Shown here: in pieces, positions 1 to 7,255 of the stretch
How positions within the stretch are numbered: position 1 is the stretch's first letter
Layout of the letters: each line of letters opens with the position of its first letter
DNA from: JAAYTY01 sp964569245
GTDB taxonomy: Bacteria > Fermentibacterota > Fermentibacteria > Fermentibacterales > Fermentibacteraceae
NCBI GenBank assembly: GCA_964569245.1
Contig: CAZMTK010000001.1
Location: 310,001 to 374,000, forward strand
Reading direction: 5' to 3'
Length of the DNA stretch: 64,000 nt
The notes under the pieces: generated by a model
Database searches by the model: none
Told to the model about the DNA's origin: nothing
What the model saw: the letters and a program-made list of their open reading frames with translations, nothing else
Made by a program: the position numbers and the translations under genes

Positions 1-881
1 ACCGCTTCGCACGGCCCTCCTGGACCGCGCTTCTCCAGCAGCACTATCGGAGCCGCGGGAGATTCCATGAGCGCCGCCTCCCGGTCGGAGACGCGGCAGA
101 GAAACCTCGCAGTCTGCATGGATGGAACCATTATCGCAAAGGGTTTCGACGGCCTGCGCTTGGCCCTCCTCAGCCTCGCAACCGCGTCCTCCGAGGAGGC
201 GTCGGCGAACAGATGGAAGCCGCCGATGCCTTTCACCGCCACCACGAGCCCCGATTTCAGGGAGGCTGCTGCCGAGGCCATGGCCTCGTCGCGAACGGCC
301 GCAACCCTTCCGGAAGGTTCCAGAAGCGCCAGGGCAGGTCCGCAGGCCGGACAGGCGTTGGGCTGTGCGTGGAACCTCCTGTCTGATGGATCGAGATACT
401 CCGCCTCGCATGCAGGACACATCCGGAACCGGTCCATGGTCGTCCTGTGCCTGTCGTAGGGAAGCCCGAGCATGATGGAGTATCTCGGCCCGCAGTTCGT
501 GCAGTTGGTGAATGGGTACCTGTATCTGCGGTTTCCCGGGTCGGATATGTCCTCCAGGCAGTCCCTGCATATGGCGAGGTCCGGCATCACCGTGACACCG
601 GGCATCCCCTCGAGGCTCGGCAGTATCTCGAAGGATGTGGAACCGGATTCCGCCAGGGGCGTTCTCGACATGGATGCGATGGATGCAAGAGGCGGTAGCT
701 CGGCTGCCAGCCGTGTCGCGAACTCGTCCAGCAGGGCTTCCTCCGCTTCGGCCTCCAGGGTCACTCCGTCCGGTGTGTTCCTGACCCAGCCGCGGATCCC
801 CATCCCGGAGGCGAGTCTGAAGACATAGGGCCTGAAGCCCACGCCCTGCACCCTGCCGGCTATGTCCAGCCTTATCCGCAC
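1..881 (-). CDS. hypF: HypF, hydrogenase maturation carbamoyltransferase (partial, C-terminus outside window)
   Basis: HypF uses carbamoyl phosphate and, with HypE, builds the cyanide ligands of the [NiFe] hydrogenase iron. The frame is open to the left edge, so about 293 N-terminal residues of a protein usually near 750 aa are present. Visible in order are an acylphosphatase-like domain (VQGVGFRPYVF near residue 12), the double zinc-finger region with CRDC, CTNC, CPAC and CPAC pairs (about 105-190), and the start of the YrdC-like domain (VVAVKGIGGFHL). The GTG start is chosen because GGGAGGAG lies 8 nt upstream and the acylphosphatase fold begins at once. It diverges from hypA-hypB, and its client is probably the hydrogenase encoded just to the right. 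Confidence 0.93.
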   Translation of the reverse strand, partial: MRIRLDIAGRVQGVGFRPYVFRLASGMGIRGWVRNTPDGVTLEAEAEEALLDEFATRLAAELPPLASIASMSRTPLAESGSTSFEILPSLEGMPGVTVMPDLAICRDCLEDISDPGNRRYRYPFTNCTNCGPRYSIMLGLPYDRHRTTMDRFRMCPACEAEYLDPSDRRFHAQPNACPACGPALALLEPSGRVAAVRDEAMASAAASLKSGLVVAVKGIGGFHLFADASSEDAVARLRRAKRRPSKPFAIMVPSMQTARFLCRVSDREAALMESPAAPIVLLEKRGPGGPCEA

Positions 882-997
882 CTTGGAGGCTCCTCCCGTT
901 CTCTTATCGAGCGGCGACGGTCTATATTAGTTCGAGCCTCACCGCAGGCAAGCCGCTTGCCGGGAGGAGCGGGCCGAGCCACCACCGGGGGCTGACG
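882..997. promoter_or_regulatory. Divergent hypF / hypA intergenic region
   Basis: This short gap separates two divergent maturation transcripts. On the minus strand a candidate sigma70-like promoter for hypF is TTGCCT (946-951) and TAATAT (924-929) with a 16-nt spacer, leaving a leader of about 36 nt. On the plus strand the A+T-rich stretch TATATT (923-928) could serve as a -10 for hypAB, but no good -35 is visible. The promoter call is from pattern matching only. Confidence 0.4.
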
Positions 998-1354
998 GTG
1001 CACGAGCGTTCAATAGCAGCGGAGATGCTGGCCTTGATAGAGCGAGCCCTGGGTGCCAGGCGCAGGCTCTCGAAGGTGACCGTCGCGATCGGTCCCCTGT
1101 CGGGAGTGTCCCCGGAATCGCTTTCTTTCTGCTTCTCGCCGATAGCGGCGGAAGCGGGCTTCGGGAACCCGCAGCTCGTCTTCAGGAGACTCGGGGTGAG
1201 GGTGCGATGCTCTTCATGCGGGGGCATCGAGGAGATTCTGGAGCCTGGCGCGCCTTGCTGCTGTTGCGGCTCCTCGGAGAGGAGCATTCTCTCGGGCATG
1301 GAATGCACGGTGGAGAGCGTCGAGATCGAAAACGGAGAGGAGGCCGCGCAGTGA
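998..1354 (+). CDS. hypA: HypA, hydrogenase nickel insertion protein
   Basis: HypA binds nickel through its N-terminal Met-His-Glu and delivers it, with HypB, to the large subunit of [NiFe] hydrogenase. The 118-aa product has the expected length, begins MHERSIA, and carries the structural zinc site as CSSC and CCCC pairs near residues 73-91. The start is GTG. Its stop overlaps the hypB start (GTGA), so the two are translationally coupled. Confidence 0.95.
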   Translation: MHERSIAAEMLALIERALGARRRLSKVTVAIGPLSGVSPESLSFCFSPIAAEAGFGNPQLVFRRLGVRVRCSSCGGIEEILEPGAPCCCCGSSERSILSGMECTVESVEIENGEEAAQ

Positions 1355-2028
1355 GCGGAAGCCCGTCCAGGAGAGTCGCAGTCGAGAAGCCGGTGATGGC
1401 CCGCAACGACGAGGTGGCGGCGGCGAACAGGAGCATGTTCCGCGATGCCGGACTCTTCGCCGTCAACATCATCGGCTCCCCTGGAGCCGGGAAGACCAGC
1501 CTCCTGGAGGCTCTCGCAAGGAGCTTCGCGCGCGAGCTCGCCGTCATAGAGGGCGACGTGAGGACGAGGCGGGACGCCGACAGGATCGAGAAGGCGGGCA
1601 GCGCAGCCTGGCAGATAGAGACAGGCGGCGCCTGCCACCTGGACGCGGCCATGGTCCAGAAGGCCTGGAGGGGCTTCGAGGAGGCCGCCAGGGGCAGCCG
1701 CTACCTCGTGATCGAGAACGTTGGCAACCTGATCTGCCCCAGCGGATACGACCTCGGCGAGGACGTCAGGGCCGCTCTGATCTCCCTTCCCGAGGGCGAC
1801 GACAAGGTCCTCAAGTACCCGTCCCTCTTCAGCAGAATCGACGTTCTCCTCATCGGCAAGATGGACCTCCTGGATCACCTGGATGTCGATCCTGACAGGA
1901 TGGAGGCCGAGTGCAGGAGCCTCAGGCCGGACGTCAGGGTCTTCCGAGTCTCGGCCAAGACGGGACTCGGCGTGCCGGAGCTGTGCGACTTCATCAGGAG
2001 AGGCCGCGAAGAGAAGCTCCGGGGCTGA
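1351..2028 (+). CDS. hypB: HypB, hydrogenase nickel incorporation GTPase
   Basis: HypB is a SIMIBI-class GTPase that drives nickel loading of the hydrogenase large subunit together with HypA. The product of about 225 aa shows the P-loop GSPGAGKTSLL, a GDVRT switch segment, the metal-site region with IENVGNLICP, and GKMDLL in the guanine-recognition position (NKxD-like). No His-rich N-terminal nickel-storage stretch is seen. The GTG start overlaps the hypA stop and has a GGAGAGGAGG ribosome site. Its 3' end overlaps the convergent protease gene by 35 bp. Confidence 0.95.
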   Translation: MSGSPSRRVAVEKPVMARNDEVAAANRSMFRDAGLFAVNIIGSPGAGKTSLLEALARSFARELAVIEGDVRTRRDADRIEKAGSAAWQIETGGACHLDAAMVQKAWRGFEEAARGSRYLVIENVGNLICPSGYDLGEDVRAALISLPEGDDKVLKYPSLFSRIDVLLIGKMDLLDHLDVDPDRMEAECRSLRPDVRVFRVSAKTGLGVPELCDFIRRGREEKLRG

Positions 2029-2494
2029 AAAGCCCTCCGAGGATTTCCGCCGCCGTTTCGAGCGCGCTGCCGACTTCCGGCGAGAGAGGTTCGCCGAATC
2101 CGAGGTTTCCTGGCTGGACCGCCAGCATCAGCACCTCGGCCCCGGTCTCGACGGCTATCCTCTCCATGACCATGCCGGGAGACAGGGCATGGGTTCCCGC
2201 AGAAGAGCATGCCTCGAGGTCCCTGGCTGTGAGCAGGTCCAGCCAGCCTGGCGTCCTCTCCATGTGCACAGCGTCGGCGAGGATGACCAGCTCGGGCCTC
2301 ATCCGCGCGACAGCTCCCACCTGGTTCTCTGGAGTGGTTCCGGCATCGATCGCGGGCATCAGACCCCGTGATGCGGCGATTGCCGCCAGCTCCGGTCCGA
2401 AGCCGTCGTCGCCCCTCAGAACGTTGCCAATGCCCAGCAGGACGGCGCGTCGCGAGGCGAAGGTCCTGAGCCTATCCATTATGCGTTCGGTCAT
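1994..2494 (-). CDS. Hydrogenase maturation protease (HycI/HyaD family)
   Basis: This endopeptidase family removes the C-terminal extension of the [NiFe] large subunit after nickel insertion. Visible motifs are LGIGNVLRGDDGFGP near the N-terminus, LADAV in the middle and THALSP, which supply the expected acidic, acidic and His nickel-sensing residues, then PGNLGFGEPLSPEV near the end. It is the last gene of the leftward hydrogenase operon, so the large subunit encoded there is its likely substrate. The ATG at 2494 is preferred. An in-frame TTG at 2503 is the alternative. About 166 aa, normal for the family. Confidence 0.88.
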   Translation of the reverse strand: MTERIMDRLRTFASRRAVLLGIGNVLRGDDGFGPELAAIAASRGLMPAIDAGTTPENQVGAVARMRPELVILADAVHMERTPGWLDLLTARDLEACSSAGTHALSPGMVMERIAVETGAEVLMLAVQPGNLGFGEPLSPEVGSALETAAEILGGLFSPGASLRGLS

Positions 2495-2515
2495 CGCCTG
2501 CAAGGCCGGGCGGCT

Positions 2516-3130
2516 TCAGGGCTTCTCGTACCTGGTGGTCTCGCGCCTGCACCTGGTGCAGAGGATCTTCACCCTGTCGGACCTGCCGTTGTCCTTGAGG
2601 ACGGGCAGCAGGTTGGGGTCGGAGATGCCCAGCTCCCTCAGGCGGCTGAGATAGACCGTGGGGTTCGAGTAGGACATCTCTCCGAGACGATCGGCCAGCC
2701 AGGACAGGTGGTCCTTAGTGGCTATGATCGTGCCGCATGCCTCGCAGAGCTGCAGGTCCTTGTCGATGGACTCCAGGGCCTTGCTCCTGTCGAAGTAGGA
2801 CAGCTCCCAGTCGTTCGTCTGTCTGATGCCCTGGTGGTCGTTGATGCAGGCGGCCTCGCACATGCCGCAGTAGATGCAGGTGTCGGTGTAGTGGATCATC
2901 CTGCGCACGGCGCCGCCCTTCCCGTCGGGCGTGTCGACGTGCCTTATGGCATCCACGGGGCAGGCCTCCTCGCAGGCGAGGCAGCCGAGGCACTTCTTCT
3001 CGTCGAAAACCGGCTGGCCGCGGAAGTTCGGGTGCGGGACATGGGGCTCGAAGGGGAACCTCGAAGTGTACGGCCTCCCGAAGAGAGCCTTGAAGGCCTC
3101 GACCAGCTCTCTGAGCTTGGGGTATCTCAT
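2516..3130 (-). CDS. NuoI/HycF-like ferredoxin subunit of membrane-bound hydrogenase
   Basis: Electron-transfer subunit of a group 4 hydrogenase, expected to pass electrons toward the small subunit. Two complete [4Fe-4S] motifs are present, CLGCLACEEACP and CIYCGMCEAACI. The C-terminal part adds a second CxxC pair (CEAC and CTRC) like that of HycF/HyfH in formate hydrogenlyases, possibly a rubredoxin-like metal site. The start MRYPKLREL is chosen over an upstream in-frame extension of low-complexity sequence. About 204 aa, longer than archaeal MbhN. It follows mrpG and precedes the protease. Confidence 0.85.
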   Translation of the reverse strand: MRYPKLRELVEAFKALFGRPYTSRFPFEPHVPHPNFRGQPVFDEKKCLGCLACEEACPVDAIRHVDTPDGKGGAVRRMIHYTDTCIYCGMCEAACINDHQGIRQTNDWELSYFDRSKALESIDKDLQLCEACGTIIATKDHLSWLADRLGEMSYSNPTVYLSRLRELGISDPNLLPVLKDNGRSDRVKILCTRCRRETTRYEKP

Positions 3131-3182
3131 CTTGCGGCCGTCACCACCGATCGGCCCGGGCCCGCATCGGGAAGGTGGTCCA

Positions 3183-3518
3183 TCAGGCCTCCCCCTCCCT
3201 GTCCTTCGCATACATGTCGACTACGCTCCCCTTCCACAGCGGGATCCCGGCCCTGTGCGCGCCTCTCGAGATTGCGTGCGCCGCGACAGGGGAGACGAGC
3301 AGGATGAAGGCGATGCACAGGAGCAGTTTGAAGCCCCCGCCGGAGAAGCCCGTCATGAGGAAGCAGCCGAAAAGAATGCTGCACGTGCCGAGCGTGACGC
3401 ACTTCGTTGATGCCTGCAGGCGGTTGTAGACGTCCGGCAGTCGCACCATGCCGAGGCATCCCAGCACGTCGAAGGCCAGGCCGCCGACTATGAAGACGAG
3501 GGCTATGGCATCAATCAT
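3183..3518 (-). CDS. mrpG: Mrp-type cation/H+ antiporter subunit G (MnhG/PhaG family)
   Basis: Small membrane subunit of the Mrp antiporter module, equivalent to MbhC of archaeal membrane-bound hydrogenases. The 111-aa protein has three predicted hydrophobic helices and the family signature GMVRLPDVYNRLQASTK, with a charged cytoplasmic tail. Its start lies within the 3' end of mrpF (8-nt overlap). Its presence with mrpB, C, D, E and F indicates that hydrogenase turnover is coupled to Na+/H+ exchange. Confidence 0.9.
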   Translation of the reverse strand: MIDAIALVFIVGGLAFDVLGCLGMVRLPDVYNRLQASTKCVTLGTCSILFGCFLMTGFSGGGFKLLLCIAFILLVSPVAAHAISRGAHRAGIPLWKGSVVDMYAKDREGEA

Positions 3519-3882
3519 CCAGGCGCCTGCCTTCCAGGAACTTGGCCAGCGCGAGGGTCCCTATGAAGCTCTGGAGGGCCCAGGCGATGCCTATGTCGAT
3601 GTACCAGCTCCTGCCGCTGGCAACTCCAAGGAGGGCGCAGAGCCCCACCACCAGGACTCCGAAGATGTCGATCGCCACAGTCCTGTCTGCCGCCGTGGGC
3701 CCCCTGAGGACGCGGTAGAGAAGGAGGAGAGAGGAGAGTATGAGTATGGACACGGCCCTGCCCACGAGCCCCAGGTGTTCGTGCGTCGCAGGATAGAACA
3801 CGCTGTCAAGCGGGTCTTTGATCACGTACGCAACCACCCCGAGCAGGATGATCGCGCCCACGATCCACCTCAACGTCCTCAT
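3511..3882 (-). CDS. mrpF: Mrp-type cation/H+ antiporter subunit F (MnhF family)
   Basis: Small membrane subunit of the Mrp module (MbhB equivalent). About 123 aa with three hydrophobic helices. The diagnostic RVLRGPTAADRTVAIDI segment sits between helices one and two. The first ~35 residues form an extra hydrophobic N-terminus compared with the usual ~90-aa MrpF, so the true start could be internal. One base separates it from the mrpE stop, and its end overlaps mrpG. Confidence 0.9.
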   Translation of the reverse strand: MRTLRWIVGAIILLGVVAYVIKDPLDSVFYPATHEHLGLVGRAVSILILSSLLLLYRVLRGPTAADRTVAIDIFGVLVVGLCALLGVASGRSWYIDIGIAWALQSFIGTLALAKFLEGRRLDD

Positions 3883-3883
3883 C

Positions 3884-4390
3884 TCACACCTCCTCCTCGA
3901 AGACCTTGCGCAGGATCGGCTCGAACCTGCCGGTGATGTCCTGAGTGGCCTTCTCGATGTCGGTGTGCCTTGCGTTGATCCAGTGGATGTAGAGGAAGCC
4001 GTTGTCGCGGTCGATGTCGACGGTCATCGTTCCGGGAGTGAGCGTGATGGAGTTCGCGAGGAATGTCAGGCCCGTCTCGGATTTCAGCGAGGTGCGGACC
4101 TTGACTATGCCCGGCTTGATGGGCAGCCCGGGATGGACGACCCTGTATGCCACGTCGAAGTTGGCCTTGAGGAGCTCCCAGAGGAACACCGGGACGTAGT
4201 GCGTGACGAAGAAGAAAAACCGTCTGAGGTTGCCCCTGACGTGCGGCCTGGTGACGAGGAAGGCCCCCATCACTGCGGAGACGATCGCGCTCACGACCAG
4301 ACCCGCGACGACTGTCTGCCAGTCTGATGGCCAGGAGAGCAGGCACCACACGGCGAAGCCGACCAGGAACATCGTAATCCGGCTCTTCAT
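3884..4390 (-). CDS. mrpE: Mrp-type cation/H+ antiporter subunit E (MnhE family)
   Basis: Membrane subunit of the Mrp module (MbhA equivalent), 168 aa. Two to three N-terminal helices are followed by a cytoplasmic domain with the family-typical segment TFLANSITLTPGT and a conserved DIDRDNGFLYIHWI stretch. The start codon directly abuts the mrpD stop, which argues for coupled translation. Confidence 0.9.
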   Translation of the reverse strand: MKSRITMFLVGFAVWCLLSWPSDWQTVVAGLVVSAIVSAVMGAFLVTRPHVRGNLRRFFFFVTHYVPVFLWELLKANFDVAYRVVHPGLPIKPGIVKVRTSLKSETGLTFLANSITLTPGTMTVDIDRDNGFLYIHWINARHTDIEKATQDITGRFEPILRKVFEEEV

Positions 4391-5890
4391 CTATCGCCCC
4401 ATCGTGCCGGGGGTGATGATCCCCCCAGTGAGTACGTCGGTCGCGCCGCCCAGGAATCCTTCCCTGATCCCGGGCAGGAGCAGCAGTCCGCCCAGGATGC
4501 ACACGATGGCCAGTGTGACCATCGCGAGCCGCATGAATGCTGGCGACTCCCTGACTGCTTCCAGTCCCTGCTTCAGGCTCCCCAGGAAGGCATATCTGGT
4601 GACCTTCATGAAGGACATGAGAGTGAGGATGCTGACGACGACCGCCACTATGCCGTAGAACCACTCGCGTGCCTGCACGCATGCCATGATTATCAGAAGC
4701 TTGCTCCAGAAGCCCGAGAAGGGCGGCACTCCGGAAATCGACATGGAGGCTGTGAGCGTGGTCCAGCTCGTCACCGGCATCCTGCCGCCCAGCCCGCCCA
4801 TCTCCTTCAGGTTCCTGGTTCCTGCTGCGTGCTCGATCGAGCCGGAGTTCAGGAAGAGCAGGGACTTGAACATCGAATGGTTGAACAGGTGCAGCAGGCC
4901 GCCCATTATGCCCAGCGGAGTTCCCAGGCCTATGCCGAGGACGATGTAGCCGATCTGGCTTATGGAATGGTAGGCGAGCAGCCGCTTCATGTCCCACTGG
5001 TAAAGCGCGAGGATCACGCCGATGCCCATGGAAAGGGCACCCAGAACCATGAGTATCGACCCGATGGCAGGCGTGTAGCCGAACACGCTGAAGACCATCC
5101 GGCAGATCGCATAGACACCGAGGGACTTGATCAGCACGCCCGAGAGCATTGCCGATATGGGAGCCGGTGCAGACGGATGGGCGTCGGGCAGCCACGCATG
5201 GAACGGGACCAGCGCCGACTTCAGCCCGAAGCCGGCCAGGAACAGGACCAGAGCGGCAGTGCCGACACGAGCCCCCTCGGGACCCTGCAGCCTGTGCGCC
5301 ATGTCGGCCATGTTGAGCGTGGCCGTGTGCGAGTAGAGCAGTGTTATCGCGAGCAGGATGAAGAGCGAGCCTATGCTGCCCATCACCGCGTACTTGAAAG
5401 CGGCCTCGAGCTCCTGCCTCTCCGTGCCGAAGGCTACGAGGGCATAGCTCGCGATGGATGCGATCTCGAGGAATACGAACAGGTTGAACACGTCACCCGT
5501 GATCACCACGCCGTTCATGCCCGCGAGCATCAGGAGGAACAGGGTGTAGTACTTCCACTTGGCAGTGAACCTCTCCATGTAGCTCACGGAGTAGATCACG
5601 ACGGTGAACGCCACGAGGTTCACTGTGAGCAGCATGAAGGCTGTCAGCCCGTCTATCACGAGCTGTATGCCCAGGGCCGACGACCATTCGCCCGACCACA
5701 TCATGATCGGCGTCTGGTCGCGAGAGCCCAGCGTCATCACGGCGAAGACCGCCATGACGAATACGGCCAGAACGGCCATCACTCCGGTCCCGTCCACCGC
5801 GGACTTTGCGCGCTTCCCGACGAGGGGCATGAGGAAGGCCCCTGCAAGGGGGATCGCGACGAAGAGCGGAATCATCCCGCTGCCGATCAT
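4391..5890 (-). CDS. mrpD: Mrp-type antiporter subunit D / MbhH-like proton-translocating subunit
   Basis: Large polytopic subunit (499 aa, about 14 helices) homologous to MrpD, MbhH and the complex I antiporter-like subunits. Conserved features are GDVFNLFVFLEIASIASYAL, the HAWLPDAHP loop, LFNHSMFKSLLF with its channel lysine, and GVPPFSGFWSK with a second lysine, all in the central ion channel. It is one of two such large subunits in the operon, the other being the NuoL-like protein further upstream. Its start overlaps the mrpC stop by 4 nt. Confidence 0.92.
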   Translation of the reverse strand: MIGSGMIPLFVAIPLAGAFLMPLVGKRAKSAVDGTGVMAVLAVFVMAVFAVMTLGSRDQTPIMMWSGEWSSALGIQLVIDGLTAFMLLTVNLVAFTVVIYSVSYMERFTAKWKYYTLFLLMLAGMNGVVITGDVFNLFVFLEIASIASYALVAFGTERQELEAAFKYAVMGSIGSLFILLAITLLYSHTATLNMADMAHRLQGPEGARVGTAALVLFLAGFGLKSALVPFHAWLPDAHPSAPAPISAMLSGVLIKSLGVYAICRMVFSVFGYTPAIGSILMVLGALSMGIGVILALYQWDMKRLLAYHSISQIGYIVLGIGLGTPLGIMGGLLHLFNHSMFKSLLFLNSGSIEHAAGTRNLKEMGGLGGRMPVTSWTTLTASMSISGVPPFSGFWSKLLIIMACVQAREWFYGIVAVVVSILTLMSFMKVTRYAFLGSLKQGLEAVRESPAFMRLAMVTLAIVCILGGLLLLPGIREGFLGGATDVLTGGIITPGTMGR

Positions 5891-6246
5891 CCCCGGAGCT
5901 CCCGGATCTTCGTTACGTCGAAGGTGCCGTACTTCTCGCGGAGCCTCATCGCCAGCGCGACGAGGAACGCCGTGATGGCGAGCCCGATCACGATCGAGGT
6001 CAGGACGAGGGCCTGCGGAAGCGGATCGACCATCACCGACGGGTCGATGCTCTCGCTGGAGGAGAAGATCGGAGCACGCCCGCCCACCCTGTAGCCGACA
6101 AGGATCAGGAGCAGGTTGGCGGCGTACTCGGATATGGCGAGGCCGACGATGATCTTGACGAGGTTCTTCCTGGAGAAGACTGCGAACAGCCCGATGAGGA
6201 AGAGGACAAGGCTCATGAGATAGGGCAGCCAGGCGTGGATGCTCAC
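5887..6246 (-). CDS. mrpC: Mrp-type antiporter subunit C (NuoK/MbhG-like)
   Basis: NuoK-like membrane subunit, 119 aa with three helices (roughly residues 7-23, 32-52 and 82-104). The central helix carries the family GLAISEYAANLLLILVGY segment, where the Glu aligns with the buried ion-path Glu of NuoK. The protein ends in a short charged tail. ATGA-type overlaps link it to mrpB upstream and mrpD downstream. Confidence 0.9.
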   Translation of the reverse strand: MSIHAWLPYLMSLVLFLIGLFAVFSRKNLVKIIVGLAISEYAANLLLILVGYRVGGRAPIFSSSESIDPSVMVDPLPQALVLTSIVIGLAITAFLVALAMRLREKYGTFDVTKIRELRG

Positions 6247-6698
6247 TGCTCCCCTCCCCTCTCGAACTTCATGAGAACGATGAGGGCGAGGAAGATGCTG
6301 AACATGCCCGCCCCGACCTTCAGGCAGATGGCGATGTTTATGAGCGGCAGGGTGCCCGCGCTGAAGAGCCGGAAGGGCGTCCCGAGGGGCAGGAAGTTGT
6401 CGAAGAACCCGCCCCAGCCCAGTCCCAGCAGGGCGATCGCGATGAACATTATCGCGCCCAGGCTCTCGAGGATCGAGGCACCGGCGGCCGAGGCGGTCTT
6501 CGATGCCGTCCCGCGGCCGAATGCCAGCACCAGGTTGACGAACGCGAGTCCTATGATGACGCCGCCCGAGAAGCCGCCTCCGGGAGAGAGGTGCCCGTTC
6601 AGGACGATGTAGATGCCGTAGAGGAACACCAGGCCCACAGTGAGCCTCGTGACGGTCCTCACCACCACGCTCATGCCCTGGTCGGTCCTGGTGCTCAT
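6243..6698 (-). CDS. mrpB: Mrp-type antiporter subunit B (MnhB/MbhF-like)
   Basis: Membrane subunit of the Mrp module, about 151 aa with four helices. The signature NGHLSPGGGFSGGVI follows the first helix, as in MnhB and MbhF. The start MSTRTDQG is selected because its ATG overlaps the preceding stop (ATGA). A second ATG lies 8 codons on. A longer upstream extension in this frame is a shadow of the previous gene. Confidence 0.9.
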   Translation of the reverse strand: MSTRTDQGMSVVVRTVTRLTVGLVFLYGIYIVLNGHLSPGGGFSGGVIIGLAFVNLVLAFGRGTASKTASAAGASILESLGAIMFIAIALLGLGWGGFFDNFLPLGTPFRLFSAGTLPLINIAICLKVGAGMFSIFLALIVLMKFERGGEQ

Positions 6699-7243
6699 TC
6701 CTCGGACTCCGGTATCTGCTCGTGCTCGGACTTCCGGCCGCGCGATCTCATCACTGTCACCACGCCCACCACCGCCGTGAACAGGATCGTAGCCTCGCCG
6801 AGGGTGTCGTATCCCCTGTAGTCGAGGATGATGGAGGTCACCACATTCACCGCGCCGGTCTGCTGGACCGCATGTGCAGGATAGAAGCCGGATACGCTCA
6901 TCAGCGGGTGGCCGAATGGGGGGAGAAGGCGGAAGACTCCAGCGCCCGCCGAGGCGAAAAGCACCGCGACGGCAAGGGCGAAAAGCGTTCCGAGGGGTCT
7001 GGAGCCGGAATCGGTCTTCGAGATGTCGCGGTCGATGGTGGACCTGATGAGGATGATCACGGCCATGATCTCCACCACGAGCTGTGTCAGGGCGATGTCG
7101 GGGGCCTTGAGGAGCAGGAACACGACGGACACGCCCAGGCCGATGACACCCAGGGTGATCACCGAGGAAAGCAGGTTCCTCACCCATATCGCGACCAGGG
7201 CTCCGACGATCATGAGTCCGAGAAGCACGTAGAGCTCTATCAT
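6695..7243 (-). CDS. Fused MbhD/MbhE-like (MrpA C-terminal-like) membrane subunit
   Basis: This 182-aa protein corresponds to two adjacent archaeal Mbh subunits in one chain. Residues ~1-75 match MbhD/DUF4040, with the LLKAPDIALTQLVVE segment typical of the MrpA C-terminal region. Residues ~80-170 match MbhE, with VNVVTSIILDYRGYDTLGEATILF. About six helices are predicted. It lies between the NuoL-like subunit and mrpB, the position in which the MrpA tail would be expected. Confidence 0.82.
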   Translation of the reverse strand: MIELYVLLGLMIVGALVAIWVRNLLSSVITLGVIGLGVSVVFLLLKAPDIALTQLVVEIMAVIILIRSTIDRDISKTDSGSRPLGTLFALAVAVLFASAGAGVFRLLPPFGHPLMSVSGFYPAHAVQQTGAVNVVTSIILDYRGYDTLGEATILFTAVVGVVTVMRSRGRKSEHEQIPESEE

Positions 7244-7255
7244 CCCGTCACCCCC

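Noticed and set aside
922..1878. Long minus-strand open frame opposite hypA-hypB
   Set aside because: It is antisense to two clear, motif-bearing genes and its translation has no recognisable domain. High-GC DNA gives such shadow frames.
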